Shown here one piece after another: positions 43,622-53,203 of a DNA stretch of 64,000 nucleotides. Position 1 is the first letter of the stretch; every line of letters begins with the position of its first letter. The position numbers were made by a program, and so were the translations under genes. The notes under the pieces are model-generated. The model ran no database searches. It was not told where the DNA came from and saw only the letters and a list, made by a program, of their open reading frames with translations. This stretch comes from Caballeronia udeis (lineage in GTDB: Bacteria; Pseudomonadota; Gammaproteobacteria; Burkholderiales; Burkholderiaceae): the NCBI RefSeq assembly GCF_001544555.2, contig NZ_FCOK02000026.1, positions 46,849 to 110,848 on the forward strand. Reading direction: 5' to 3'.

Positions 43622-43894
43622 ATGAACGCTTTCATCGCCAACATCCAGGGTCTGACCGCCATCGGTATCGGCATCATCATCGGCCTGGGTGCAATCGGCG
43701 CCTGTATCGGTATCGGCCTGATGGGTGGCAAGTACATTGAAGCGTGCGCTCGCCAGCCGGAACTGATGAACCCGCTGCAAACCAAGATGTTCCTCTTGGC
43801 TGGTCTGATCGACGCGGCGTTCCTGATTGGCGTTGGTGTGGCAATGCTGTTTGCGTTCGCGAACCCGCTGCTGTCGAAGCTCGCCGCAGGCTGA
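43622..43894 (+). CDS. atpE: ATP synthase F0 subunit c
   Basis: A 90-residue hairpin that forms the rotor ring. Two helices joined by the polar loop ARQPE; the proton-carrying carboxylate is D64 in LAGLIDAAF. AGGAGTAGTC precedes the ATG. It has proton-type (not sodium-type) residues around the carboxylate as far as can be judged by eye. Confidence 0.97.
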   Translation: MNAFIANIQGLTAIGIGIIIGLGAIGACIGIGLMGGKYIEACARQPELMNPLQTKMFLLAGLIDAAFLIGVGVAMLFAFANPLLSKLAAG

Positions 43895-44031
43895 GGTTCC
43901 TCGGAAGTGTGCGCTCGAGCTTTCAAGCTACGAGCGCAGGACGGAACGTGCGACGGCGCTTAATCGATGCAAGCTTCGATCAGGCGCCTTGCCGTTTCAC
44001 TCTCCGGATTAGCAACGTTTAAGGAAACACC

Positions 44032-44502
44032 GTGAATCTCAACGCAACCCTGTTTGCGCAAATGGTCGTGTTTCTGATCCTCGCGTGGTTCACGATGAAG
44101 TTCGTGTGGCCGCCGTTGATCAACGCCCTGGATGAGCGCTCGAAGAAGATCGCCGACGGCTTGTCAGCCGCCGAAAAGGGCAAGGCCGAACTCGAAGCCG
44201 CACATAAGCGCGTCGACCAGGAACTCGCGCAAGCCCGTAACGACGGCCAGCAGCGTATTGCGGATGCTGAAAAGCGCGCAGTCGCAGTCGCCGACGAAAT
44301 CAAGGCTAACGCTCAAGCTGAAGCTGCGCGCATCATTGCACAAGCAAAGGCCGACGCAGACCAGCAAGTCGTCAAGGCGCGCGAAGCATTGCGCGGCGAA
44401 GTCGCGGCGCTGGCCGTGAAGGGCGCCGAGCAGATCCTGAAGCGCGAAGTCGATCAATCGGTTCATGCCGAGATGCTGAATCAACTCAAAACCGAGCTCT
44501 GA
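44032..44502 (+). CDS. atpF: ATP synthase F0 subunit b
   Basis: A 156-residue stator subunit. N-terminal membrane helix (LFAQMVVFLILAWFTMKFVW) and a long Ala/Glu/Lys-rich coiled coil. It begins with GTG after an AAGGAAACACC ribosome binding site. Two bases separate its stop from atpH. Confidence 0.96.
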   Translation: MNLNATLFAQMVVFLILAWFTMKFVWPPLINALDERSKKIADGLSAAEKGKAELEAAHKRVDQELAQARNDGQQRIADAEKRAVAVADEIKANAQAEAARIIAQAKADADQQVVKAREALRGEVAALAVKGAEQILKREVDQSVHAEMLNQLKTEL

Positions 44503-44504
44503 TC

Positions 44505-45044
44505 ATGGCCGAACTTGCAACCATCGCACGACCGTACGCAGAAGCCGTATTCCGCGTGGCCGAAGCGGGTGAGCTCGCCGCCTGGTCCGACTTCGTCGAG
44601 GAGCTGGCTCAGGTTGCGCGTCTGCCTGAAGTGCTGTCCATCGCGACGAGCCCGAAAGTGAGCCGCGATCAGGTCAGCGAGCTGTTGTTGACGGCGGTGA
44701 AATCACCGCTCGCGCAACAGCCGGAGGCCAAGAACTTGGTGCGGATGCTGGTGGACAACCACCGGCTGACGCTGATGCCGGAAATTGCCGTGCAGTTCGA
44801 CGAGCTGAAGAATTCCCGCGAAGGTGCGGCCGATGCGCTGATTGTCAGCGCATTCCCGCTGGAAGGCGCACAGTTGACCGACCTTGTCGCGAATCTCGAA
44901 CGCAAGTTCCACTGCAAGCTGAAACCTACTGTTGAAGTCGATAAGTCGCTGATTGGCGGTGTTCGCGTGACGGTAGGCGACGAAGTACTCGATACCTCGG
45001 TCCGCGCGCGTCTCGCGAGCATGCAGACGGCTCTGTCCGCCTGA
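44505..45044 (+). CDS. atpH: ATP synthase F1 subunit delta
   Basis: A 179-residue peripheral stalk subunit. The OSCP family N-terminus MAELATIARPYAEAVF and C-terminal GGVRVTVGDEVLDTSVRARL are clear. It is two bases downstream of atpF and 49 bases upstream of atpA, so translation is probably linked to atpF. Confidence 0.96.
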   Translation: MAELATIARPYAEAVFRVAEAGELAAWSDFVEELAQVARLPEVLSIATSPKVSRDQVSELLLTAVKSPLAQQPEAKNLVRMLVDNHRLTLMPEIAVQFDELKNSREGAADALIVSAFPLEGAQLTDLVANLERKFHCKLKPTVEVDKSLIGGVRVTVGDEVLDTSVRARLASMQTALSA

Positions 45045-45093
45045 CGCGCTTTTGCGCCGGCGCACGTAAAGAATTGACTATCAGGAGTGACTA

Positions 45094-46635
45094 ATGCAAC
45101 TCAATCCCTCTGAGATCAGCGAGCTGATCAAGAGCCGGATCCAGGGCCTGGAAGCGAGCGCCGATGTTCGCAACCAAGGCACTGTGATTTCCGTGACCGA
45201 CGGTATCGTGCGTATTCACGGTTTGTCGGACGTGATGCAGGGCGAAATGCTCGAATTCCCGGGCAACACCTTCGGCCTCGCGCTGAACCTCGAGCGCGAT
45301 TCGGTTGGCGCCGTGATTTTGGGCGAATACGAACACATTTCGGAAGGCGACATCGTCAAGACGACGGGCCGCATTCTTGAAGTGCCGGTGGGTCCGGAAC
45401 TGCTCGGCCGTGTGGTCGATTCACTGGGCGTGCCTATCGACGGCAAGGGTCCGGTCAACGCAAAGATGACCGACGCGGTCGAAAAGATTGCACCGGGCGT
45501 GATCTGGCGTAAGTCGGTTTCCGAGCCGGTTCAAACGGGTCTGAAGTCCATCGACGCAATGGTGCCGATTGGCCGTGGCCAGCGCGAGCTGATCATTGGC
45601 GACCGCCAGTGCGGCAAGACGGCCGTGGCCATTGACGCGATCATCAACCAGAAAGGCAAGAACCTCTTCTGTATCTACGTTGCTATCGGTCAGAAAGCCT
45701 CGTCGATCATGAACGTGGTGCGCAAGCTGGAAGAAAGCGGCGCGATGGAATACACCGTCGTGGTCGCGGCTTCGGCTTCGGAATCCGCTGCGATGCAATA
45801 CCTCGCACCGTACGCCGGTTGCACGATGGGCGAATACTTCCGCGATCGCGGTCAAGACGCGCTGATCGTGTATGACGATTTGACCAAGCAAGCATGGGCG
45901 TATCGTCAGATTTCGCTGCTGCTGCGCCGTCCGCCGGGCCGTGAAGCGTATCCGGGCGACGTGTTCTACCTGCACTCGCGTTTGCTGGAGCGTGCTGCTC
46001 GCGTGTCGGAAGACTACGTTGAGAAGTTCACGAACGGCGAAGTGAAGGGCAAGAGCGGTTCGCTGACGGCACTCCCGGTCATTGAAACGCAAGCCGGCGA
46101 CGTGACCGCATTCGTTCCGACGAACGTGATCTCGATTACGGACGGCCAGATCTTCCTGGAAACCGACTTGTTCAACGCCGGTATTCGTCCTGCTATTAAC
46201 GCAGGCGTGTCCGTGTCGCGAGTCGGCGGTGCAGCGCAGACCAAGGTCATCAAGAAGCTGTCCGGCGGTATTCGTACCGACTTGGCGCAGTATCGTGAAT
46301 TGGCCGCGTTCTCGCAGTTCGCATCGGACCTGGACGAAGCTACACGTAAGCAACTGGAGCGCGGCCGCCGCGTGACGGAATTGCTGAAGCAGCCGCAGTA
46401 TCAGCCGCTGCAAGTGTGGGAACTGGCGATCGCGCTGTTCGCCGCGAACAACGGTTACCTCGACGATCTCGAAGTTGCTCAGGTGCTGCCGTTCGAAAAG
46501 GGTCTTCGCGACTACTTGAAAACGAAGCACGCGGACGTGATCAATCGCATCGAACAGAACAAAGACTTGTCGAAGGACGACGAAGGCGCATTGCATGCCG
46601 CGCTGAAGGACTTCAAGAAGTCGGGCGCTTACTGA
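45094..46635 (+). CDS. atpA: ATP synthase F1 subunit alpha
   Basis: A 513-residue regulatory nucleotide-binding subunit. The P-loop GDRQCGKTAVAID is typical of alpha, and the alpha signature PAINAGVSVSRVGGAAQ is intact. AGGAGTGACT precedes the ATG. Length and sequence are normal for beta-proteobacteria. Confidence 0.98.
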   Translation: MQLNPSEISELIKSRIQGLEASADVRNQGTVISVTDGIVRIHGLSDVMQGEMLEFPGNTFGLALNLERDSVGAVILGEYEHISEGDIVKTTGRILEVPVGPELLGRVVDSLGVPIDGKGPVNAKMTDAVEKIAPGVIWRKSVSEPVQTGLKSIDAMVPIGRGQRELIIGDRQCGKTAVAIDAIINQKGKNLFCIYVAIGQKASSIMNVVRKLEESGAMEYTVVVAASASESAAMQYLAPYAGCTMGEYFRDRGQDALIVYDDLTKQAWAYRQISLLLRRPPGREAYPGDVFYLHSRLLERAARVSEDYVEKFTNGEVKGKSGSLTALPVIETQAGDVTAFVPTNVISITDGQIFLETDLFNAGIRPAINAGVSVSRVGGAAQTKVIKKLSGGIRTDLAQYRELAAFSQFASDLDEATRKQLERGRRVTELLKQPQYQPLQVWELAIALFAANNGYLDDLEVAQVLPFEKGLRDYLKTKHADVINRIEQNKDLSKDDEGALHAALKDFKKSGAY

Positions 46636-46722
46636 TCCTCGTATTGGTCGAACTTTGAAGCGGCGCGGGCCGCTTTCAGAACCAACGAAGCATCCCGCGC
46701 CACTTCGATCATGGAGTAAGCA

Positions 46723-47625
46723 ATGGCTGGAATGAAGGAAATCCGCGGCAAGATCAAGAGCGTGCAAAACACGCGCAAGATCACCAAGGCGATGGAAATG
46801 GTGGCTGCGTCGAAAATGCGCCGCGCGCAGGAGCGCATGCGCTCTGCTCGCCCGTATGCCGACAAGATCCGCGACGTCGCGGCTCATATGAGCGCTGCCA
46901 CGCCTGAGTATCGCCACCCGTTCATGGTTGAGAACAAGGGCGCGAAAGCGGCCGGCATGATCCTCGTCACGACCGACAAAGGTCTGTGCGGCGGCATGAA
47001 CACGAACATCCTGCGTGCTGCGCTCCTGAAGTTCAAGGAGCTGGAGCAGCAGGGCAAGACGATCGAAGCATCGGCGATCGGCAGCAAGGGTCTGGGCTTC
47101 CTGAACCGGTTGAAGGCCAAGACCGTGTCGCAAGTCACGCATCTGGGCGACACGCCGCATCTGGAAAAGCTGATCGGCGCGATCAAGGTTCAGCTCGACC
47201 TGTATTCGGAAGGCAAGATCAGCGCGGTCTATCTGGCGTTCACGCGCTTCGTCAACACGATGAAGCAGGAAGCCGTGATCGAGCAATTGCTGCCGTTGTC
47301 GGCGAGCGATTTCGCGCGCAAGGACGGCCTCGATAAAAACAGCGAGCCGGTTACGCCGAAGACATCGTGGGATTACATCTACGAGCCGGATGCGCAGACC
47401 GTCGTCGACGAACTGCTCGTGCGTTATGTCGAAGCGCTCGTGTATCAGGCAGTGGCGGAAAACATGGCATCGGAGCAATCGGCTCGCATGGTCGCCATGA
47501 AGGCTGCGTCGGATAACGCGAAGACCGTGATCGGTGAATTGCAGCTCGTGTACAACAAGAGCCGGCAAGCAGCGATTACGAAGGAATTGTCAGAAATCGT
47601 CGGTGGCGCGGCAGCGGTCGGTTGA
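46723..47625 (+). CDS. atpG: ATP synthase F1 subunit gamma
   Basis: A 300-residue central rotor shaft. N-terminal helix MKEIRGKIKSVQNTRKITKA and the C-terminal ARMVAMKAASDNAKTVIGEL helix form the coiled-coil shaft. Slightly longer than E. coli gamma (about 287), mainly through an insertion near residues 190-215 (LDKNSEPVTPKTSWDYIYEP). Confidence 0.97.
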   Translation: MAGMKEIRGKIKSVQNTRKITKAMEMVAASKMRRAQERMRSARPYADKIRDVAAHMSAATPEYRHPFMVENKGAKAAGMILVTTDKGLCGGMNTNILRAALLKFKELEQQGKTIEASAIGSKGLGFLNRLKAKTVSQVTHLGDTPHLEKLIGAIKVQLDLYSEGKISAVYLAFTRFVNTMKQEAVIEQLLPLSASDFARKDGLDKNSEPVTPKTSWDYIYEPDAQTVVDELLVRYVEALVYQAVAENMASEQSARMVAMKAASDNAKTVIGELQLVYNKSRQAAITKELSEIVGGAAAVG

Positions 47626-47693
47626 TCGCCCAAGCGTCGAATCGAACTGCGCTTGTCGCGCGAGTGAAGAATCAAGTATCTAAAGGAAATGCG

Positions 47694-49088
47694 ATGAGTA
47701 CTACTGCTTTGGTAGAAGGCAAGATCGTACAGTGCATCGGCGCGGTTATCGACGTGGAATTCCCGCGTTCCGACATGCCGAAAATCTACGACGCGCTCGT
47801 TTTGGAAGGTTCGGACCTGACGCTCGAAGTTCAGCAACAGCTGGGCGACGGCGTGGTCCGCACCATTTGTCTGGGTGCATCGGACGGATTGCGTCGCGGT
47901 ACGGTGGTGAAGAACACCGGCAAGCCGATCAGCGTGCCGGTCGGCAAGCCGACGCTGGGCCGGATCATGGACGTGCTGGGTCGTCCGATTGACGAAGCGG
48001 GTCCGATCAACTCGGACATCACGCGCGGCATTCACCAGAAGGCGCCGAAGTTCGAAGAACTGTCGCCGTCTACTGAACTGCTCGAAACCGGTATCAAGGT
48101 GATTGACTTGATCTGCCCGTTTGCGAAGGGCGGTAAGGTGGGTCTCTTCGGTGGTGCCGGCGTGGGCAAGACCGTGAACATGATGGAACTGATCAACAAC
48201 ATCGCTAAAGAGCACGGTGGTTATTCCGTGTTCGCCGGTGTTGGCGAGCGTACCCGCGAAGGGAACGACTTCTATCATGAAATGAAGGACTCGAACGTTC
48301 TGGACAAGGTTGCGCTGGTGTACGGCCAGATGAACGAGCCGCCGGGCAACCGTCTGCGCGTGGCGCTGACCGGCCTGACGATGGCCGAGCATTTCCGTGA
48401 CGAAGGTCTGGACGTGCTGTTCTTCGTGGACAACATCTACCGTTTCACGCTGGCTGGTACGGAAGTGTCGGCTCTGCTGGGACGTATGCCGTCGGCAGTG
48501 GGCTATCAGCCTACGCTGGCTGAAGAAATGGGCCGTCTGCAAGAACGGATCACGTCGACGAAAACCGGCTCGATCACCTCGGTGCAAGCCGTGTACGTTC
48601 CTGCCGATGACTTGACCGACCCGTCACCGGCGACCACGTTTGGTCACCTGGACGCAACCGTCGTGTTGTCGCGTGATATTGCTTCGCTGGGTATTTATCC
48701 GGCAGTAGACCCGCTCGATTCGACCTCGCGTCAGATCGACCCGAACGTGATTGGTGAAGAGCACTACGCCATCACGCGCGGTGTGCAGCAAACGCTGCAG
48801 CGCTACAAGGAATTGCGCGACATTATCGCGATTCTGGGCATGGACGAACTCGCGCCGGAAGACAAGCTCGCGGTTGCGCGCGCTCGTAAGATCCAGCGTT
48901 TCCTGTCGCAGCCGTTCCACGTCGCGGAAGTCTTCACGGGCTCGCCGGGCAAGTACGTGCCGCTGAAGGAAACCATCCGCGGCTTCAAGATGATCGTGGA
49001 AGGTGAATGTGATCATCTGCCGGAGCAGGCGTTCTACATGGTCGGCACGATCGACGAAGCCTTCGAAAAGGCTAAGAAGATCCAGTAA
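47694..49088 (+). CDS. atpD: ATP synthase F1 subunit beta
   Basis: A 464-residue catalytic subunit. P-loop GGAGVGKTVNMMELI, catalytic glutamate in GVGERTREGNDFYHEM, beta signature PAVDPLDSTS. The ATG at 47694 is chosen because AAGGAAATGCG precedes it and it matches the family N-terminus (MSTTALVEGKIVQCIGAV); a longer frame overlapping atpG by four bases is not supported. Confidence 0.98.
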   Translation: MSTTALVEGKIVQCIGAVIDVEFPRSDMPKIYDALVLEGSDLTLEVQQQLGDGVVRTICLGASDGLRRGTVVKNTGKPISVPVGKPTLGRIMDVLGRPIDEAGPINSDITRGIHQKAPKFEELSPSTELLETGIKVIDLICPFAKGGKVGLFGGAGVGKTVNMMELINNIAKEHGGYSVFAGVGERTREGNDFYHEMKDSNVLDKVALVYGQMNEPPGNRLRVALTGLTMAEHFRDEGLDVLFFVDNIYRFTLAGTEVSALLGRMPSAVGYQPTLAEEMGRLQERITSTKTGSITSVQAVYVPADDLTDPSPATTFGHLDATVVLSRDIASLGIYPAVDPLDSTSRQIDPNVIGEEHYAITRGVQQTLQRYKELRDIIAILGMDELAPEDKLAVARARKIQRFLSQPFHVAEVFTGSPGKYVPLKETIRGFKMIVEGECDHLPEQAFYMVGTIDEAFEKAKKIQ

Positions 49089-49165
49089 GGATCGGGTGTA
49101 ACGCAGAGGGCGCTCGCTTCATCCAAAGCGAGCGCCTCGTAATACACTGGTCGAAGGGAGTCGAT

Positions 49166-49591
49166 ATGGCAACAATTCAAGTAGACGTCGTCAGCGCGGA
49201 AGAGCAGATCTTCTCGGGCCGGGCGAAGTTCGTCGCACTGCCAGGCGAAGCGGGTGAACTCGGCATTCTGCCGGGCCACACGCCGCTTATCACGCGGATT
49301 CGTCCGGGTGCGGTGCGTATCGAAGCGGAGAACGGTGACGAAGAGTTTGTGTTCGTTGCAGGCGGGATTCTCGAGATTCAGCCGGGCGTGGTGACGGTTC
49401 TTGCCGATACCGCGATCCGTGGTCAGGATCTCGACGAAGCCAAGGCGCAGGACGCGAAGAAGCGCGCTGAAGAAGCGTTGCAGAACACGGGTTCGAACCT
49501 CGAGTACGCAACCGCGCAAGCGGAGCTGGCGTACGCGACGGCTCAAATCGCGGCAATTCAGCGCCTGCGGAAACTGCGTGGTAATCACTAA
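49166..49591 (+). CDS. atpC: ATP synthase F1 subunit epsilon
   Basis: A 141-residue subunit that couples rotation and inhibits hydrolysis. The beta-sandwich N-terminal domain (VDVVSAEEQIFSGRAKFVAL, GELGILPGHTPLIT) is complete, followed by a two-helix C-terminal domain (residues about 90-140). Last gene of the operon. Confidence 0.96.
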   Translation: MATIQVDVVSAEEQIFSGRAKFVALPGEAGELGILPGHTPLITRIRPGAVRIEAENGDEEFVFVAGGILEIQPGVVTVLADTAIRGQDLDEAKAQDAKKRAEEALQNTGSNLEYATAQAELAYATAQIAAIQRLRKLRGNH

Positions 49592-49616
49592 AGCTTTTCG
49601 CGAGTCTGGCGAGATG

Positions 49617-49644
49617 AAAAAGCAGCCTTCGGGCTGCTTTTTTT
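49617..49644 (+). terminator. Terminator of the ATP synthase operon
   Basis: Stem AAAGCAGCC/GGCTGCTTT with TTCG tetraloop followed by T7, 26 bases after the atpC stop codon. Confidence 0.92.
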
Positions 49645-49858
49645 ATGTGCGCTCAGAACGCCAGCACATGCGCCCAGGATCCACGCGCTTCCACACAAAA
49701 CTGCATAACGAACATGCGTTGATCCGCAGGTTTTTGCGGGTAAGACTCAATGCCCTGGCGCTCCCTCGCGATGCACAATTGGCCTTCCGAATCGCTTTCA
49801 TGGCGCTTCGTCCTCGTCTTATCTTATAGCGCGCCATTCCACGGAGGAGACCTTCGAT

Positions 49859-51589
49859 ATGCCTACCCAACCTACGCACGCCGGGCCGCAGATCGAACCA
49901 CGCGACGGCCTGTCTTATGTTCGCGGCTCGACGGATATCCCGCTGAGCGACGCCACCGTTTCCCGTCTCCTGCGCGCTACAGCCGCGACATACCCCGACC
50001 GTCCCGCGGTGATCTTCCGCGAGCAAAACATACGCTGGAGCTGGCGTGAATTTGCCGACGAAGTCGATGTCCTCGCATCCGGCCTGTCAGCGCTCGGTGT
50101 GGAAGCGGGTGACCGCGTGGGCATCTGGTCGCCGAATCGGTCGGAATGGCTGCTCACGCAATTCGCCACTGCCCGGATTGGCGCGATCCTGGTGAATATC
50201 AACCCGGCGTATCGGCTTGCGGAACTTGAGTACGCGTTGAACAAGGTCGGCTGCAAGGCGTTGATCGCGGCGGAACAATTCAAGACATCGAAGTATCTGG
50301 AGATGCTGCAAACGCTCGCGCCGGAACTGGCTACCGCCGAACCTGGTTCACTCGATGCCGCCCGTTTCCCCGGCTTGCGTGCCGTGATCCGAATGGGCGA
50401 GGGTTCGACGCCGGGCATGCTGCGTTTCCCCGATGTCATGTCGCGCGGCCGGGATCGGCTCGACACGGCGCAACTCGACGTGCTGGAATCGACGCTCAGC
50501 GCCGACGATCCCATCAACATCCAGTTCACGAGCGGCACCACCGGCAACCCCAAGGGCGCCACGCTCACGCATCACAACGTGGTGAACAACGGCCGCTACA
50601 TCGCGCGCTCCATGCTGCTGTCCGAACAGGATTCGCTGTGCATTCCCGTGCCCCTGTATCACTGCTTCGGCATGGTCCTGGCGGTGTTGGCGTGCGTGTC
50701 GGTGGGCGCGGCGATGGTGTTCCCGGGCGAAGCCTTCGATCCCGCCGCGACGCTCGCCGCTGTCGATGAAGAGCGCTGCACCGCGTTGCACGGTGTGCCG
50801 ACGATGTTTATCGCAGAACTCGATCTGCCGAACTTCGACAAGTACGACCTCAGCCGTTTGCGTACCGGGATCATGGCGGGATCGCCGTGTCCTATCGAAA
50901 CGATGAAAAAGGTGGTCTCGCGGATGCACCTGGGCGAAATCACCATCGCGTACGGGATGACCGAAACGAGCCCAGTGTCGTTTCAAAGCTCGACCACCGA
51001 TCCGCTCGATAAACGCACCACGACCGTCGGTCAGATCCAGCCGCATCTGGAGGTGAAGCTGGTCGGTCCGCTGGGTGAAATCGTGCCGGTTGGCGAGACG
51101 GGCGAACTCTGCACGCGCGGGTATTCGGTAATGAAAGGGTACTGGGGCGACGAAGAAAAAACGCGTGAAGCGATTATCGATGGCTGGATGCATACCGGCG
51201 ATCTGGCGACCCTCGACCCTCAGGGATATTGCAATATTGTCGGACGTTTAAAGGACATGCTGATTCGCGGTGGCGAGAACATTTATCCCCGCGAAATCGA
51301 AGAATTCCTGTTCCGGCATCCGAAGATTCAATCGGTGCAGGTATTTGGTGTTCCAGACAGTAAATACGGCGAGGAAGTGTGCGCGTGGATTGTGCTTCGG
51401 CAAGGTGAGCATGCAACGGTGGAAGACATCCGCGAGTTCTGTCAGGGCCAGATCGCGCACTACAAGATTCCGCGGCATATCCGCTTTGTCGACGAGTTGC
51501 CGATGACGGTCACCGGCAAGGTTCAGAAGTTCATCATGCGAGCGAAGATGATCGAGGAACTGAAGCTATCGGAGGCTAAAACTGCGTGA
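49859..51589 (+). CDS. Acyl-CoA synthetase (AMP-binding, FadD/AcsF-like)
   Basis: A 576-residue adenylate-forming ligase that activates a fatty or organic acid as acyl-AMP and transfers it to CoA. P-loop FTSGTTGNPKGATLTH, A5 motif YGMTETSP, A7 TGDLATLD, A8 region RLKDMLIRGGENIYPREIEE and the catalytic lysine in MTVTGKVQKFIM are all intact. The RBS CGGAGGAGACC precedes the ATG. The medium- or short-chain FadD-like group is nearest; the actual acid is unknown. It stands alone between the ATP synthase terminator and a gene-free region. Confidence 0.9.
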   Translation: MPTQPTHAGPQIEPRDGLSYVRGSTDIPLSDATVSRLLRATAATYPDRPAVIFREQNIRWSWREFADEVDVLASGLSALGVEAGDRVGIWSPNRSEWLLTQFATARIGAILVNINPAYRLAELEYALNKVGCKALIAAEQFKTSKYLEMLQTLAPELATAEPGSLDAARFPGLRAVIRMGEGSTPGMLRFPDVMSRGRDRLDTAQLDVLESTLSADDPINIQFTSGTTGNPKGATLTHHNVVNNGRYIARSMLLSEQDSLCIPVPLYHCFGMVLAVLACVSVGAAMVFPGEAFDPAATLAAVDEERCTALHGVPTMFIAELDLPNFDKYDLSRLRTGIMAGSPCPIETMKKVVSRMHLGEITIAYGMTETSPVSFQSSTTDPLDKRTTTVGQIQPHLEVKLVGPLGEIVPVGETGELCTRGYSVMKGYWGDEEKTREAIIDGWMHTGDLATLDPQGYCNIVGRLKDMLIRGGENIYPREIEEFLFRHPKIQSVQVFGVPDSKYGEEVCAWIVLRQGEHATVEDIREFCQGQIAHYKIPRHIRFVDELPMTVTGKVQKFIMRAKMIEELKLSEAKTA

Positions 51590-52134
51590 CTGCGGGTATC
51601 TACCGAGATCCACAACTGAAAATGGCCGCCGGAATAATCACGGCGACCATTTAAATCCTTACGCAAACGTTTGTACAGACGAAAAAAAAGCGGGCCTGGA
51701 GCCCGCTAAAAACCACACGCTACGGGGTTAGCGCGAGGAGACCAAGGGTGGGACAAGGCCGATACAATTTTCATCGGCCAACGACCGCAACAAACATGTC
51801 CCTGTAGGCGGGATTCGGCACCAGGCCGACCGATGAGTGCAACTAGACGTTGTAGTTCACCAACGCTGCACCCGATCACATCCGTGTTGAGACCGTTGAA
51901 GAGATTGTGGGCGAATAATCAGGGCATCACCGTAACAAAGTGTTTCAGGTTGTAACCCCTGACGCACAAGGCTCAACGATTATTCCGTCCACACTTGCCC
52001 ATTATTGTGATTTACAAGCCGATATTTCGGCGGTTTTTAGAAATGCTTGCGCTGCCGAGCGCGATATGTCGATTTTAAGGACAATCAAAAACCGTCGACC
52101 CGACCGGGCGGCGAACCGCACTGGAGACAACCGC
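51590..52134. other. Gene-free stretch upstream of the esterase gene
   Basis: About 545 bases with no convincing protein gene. It holds the leftward terminator at 51682-51707; DNA to its right (51710-52000) is the likeliest source of a leftward, noncoding transcript ending there. An open plus-strand frame beginning at 51940 joins the esterase gene but shows no homology before 52135. Confidence 0.55.
51682..51707 (-). terminator. Leftward terminator with no visible gene
   Basis: Stem AGCGGGC/GCCCGCT (51689-51695 with 51701-51707). On the minus strand it is followed by T8, whereas on the plus strand only A follows, so it ends leftward transcription. The nearest leftward gene (pheC) is 2.4 kb away on the far side of a rightward gene. 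Confidence 0.75.
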
Positions 52135-53082
52135 ATGACCATCGACGCAGACCTTCTCGCTTACTACGCCAAGGTTGCCGCAGCGTTCCCCGAGCTGCCG
52201 GCTGATGCTGGACCAATCGCCATCCGGAGGCAGTTCCAGGACGTCGCGCGTGAGTTCGCCGCGCCGCGTCCGGCTGGGGTAGATGTTGAAGACACGGTCC
52301 TGCCGCTCGACGGACGTACCCTGCGGGCGCGGGTTTATCGGCCGGCGGGGGCCAGGAAGCCGTTACCTCTCGTGGTCTATCTGCATGGCGGCGGCTGGGT
52401 AGTCGGGGATCTTGAGACGCACGACCTGATGGTCGCGCGCTTCGCCGCGGACTCGCATTGCGCGGTGGTGAGCGTGGATTACCGGATGGCGCCGGAGCAT
52501 CCGTTCCCCGTGCCTGTTGAGGATGCGCTCGACGCGCTGCTATGGCTTGCCGAGCATCGTTCGCGTCTGGGCTTCGCAACCAACCGGCTGGGCGTGGCCG
52601 GCGACAGCGCGGGCGGTCATCTTGCGGCCGTGGTTGCGCGTGCTGCGAACGACCGCGTGGCCGGTCTGGTCACGGCGCAGTTGTTGATCTATCCGGTGGC
52701 GCGTTGCCGTTTCGAAGGCGGCAGCTTTACCGCCAACGCGGAAGGGCCGGGCTTGTCCACCGAAGAGATGCGCTTTTACTGGGCCCAATTCCTCACGGCC
52801 GAACCGCCCGCCGACGACGACGTGCGCGCGTTCCCGCTCGCGCAATCCTACGATCGGACGCCGGCGCGGGCGTTGATCGTCGCCGCAGCCTACGATCCGC
52901 TCTACGACGATGCTCACGAATTTGCGCGTTTTCTGGAAGCAAATGGCGGGCGCACCGAGGTTATCGACGCGCACGACATGACTCACGGCTTCGGCAGAAT
53001 TCAGGCGCATTCGAAAGCGGCGGCGGCCTGGATGAAAAAAACGTCAGCGCGCTTCGGTGAATTGTTACATGCAGCGCGTTGA
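52135..53082 (+). CDS. Alpha/beta hydrolase, hormone-sensitive lipase type
   Basis: A 315-residue cytoplasmic esterase. The HSL-type oxyanion hole LHGGGWVVGD, nucleophile GDSAGG, and the acid and histidine in YDPLYDDAHEF and HDMTHGFG form the expected triad. The start at 52135 is chosen because CTGGAGACAA precedes it and the family begins with a short cap; the preceding frame is low quality. Substrates of relatives are short acyl esters or cyclic carboxylates; no context gene points to a specific role. Confidence 0.88.
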   Translation: MTIDADLLAYYAKVAAAFPELPADAGPIAIRRQFQDVAREFAAPRPAGVDVEDTVLPLDGRTLRARVYRPAGARKPLPLVVYLHGGGWVVGDLETHDLMVARFAADSHCAVVSVDYRMAPEHPFPVPVEDALDALLWLAEHRSRLGFATNRLGVAGDSAGGHLAAVVARAANDRVAGLVTAQLLIYPVARCRFEGGSFTANAEGPGLSTEEMRFYWAQFLTAEPPADDDVRAFPLAQSYDRTPARALIVAAAYDPLYDDAHEFARFLEANGGRTEVIDAHDMTHGFGRIQAHSKAAAAWMKKTSARFGELLHAAR

Positions 53083-53203
53083 CTTTTCGATGCCGGGCGA
53101 CATCAGCTTACGTAGAGATTACGTGAAGCTTTGAGCACGCTGAACCCGGCTTGCGTCAGCTGTTGTGCGGAAAAAAGCGGCCTGACCCCGGCCGCCTCCG
53201 CCC

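Noticed and set aside
45421..47568. Minus-strand frame of 715 codons opposite atpA and atpG
   Set aside because: Shadow of the ATP synthase genes, no RBS and no recognisable domain.
51700..52000. 6S RNA as identity of the minus-strand candidate RNA
   Set aside because: I could not build the closed 5'-3' stem and central bubble, and the usual neighbour (ygfA) is absent.
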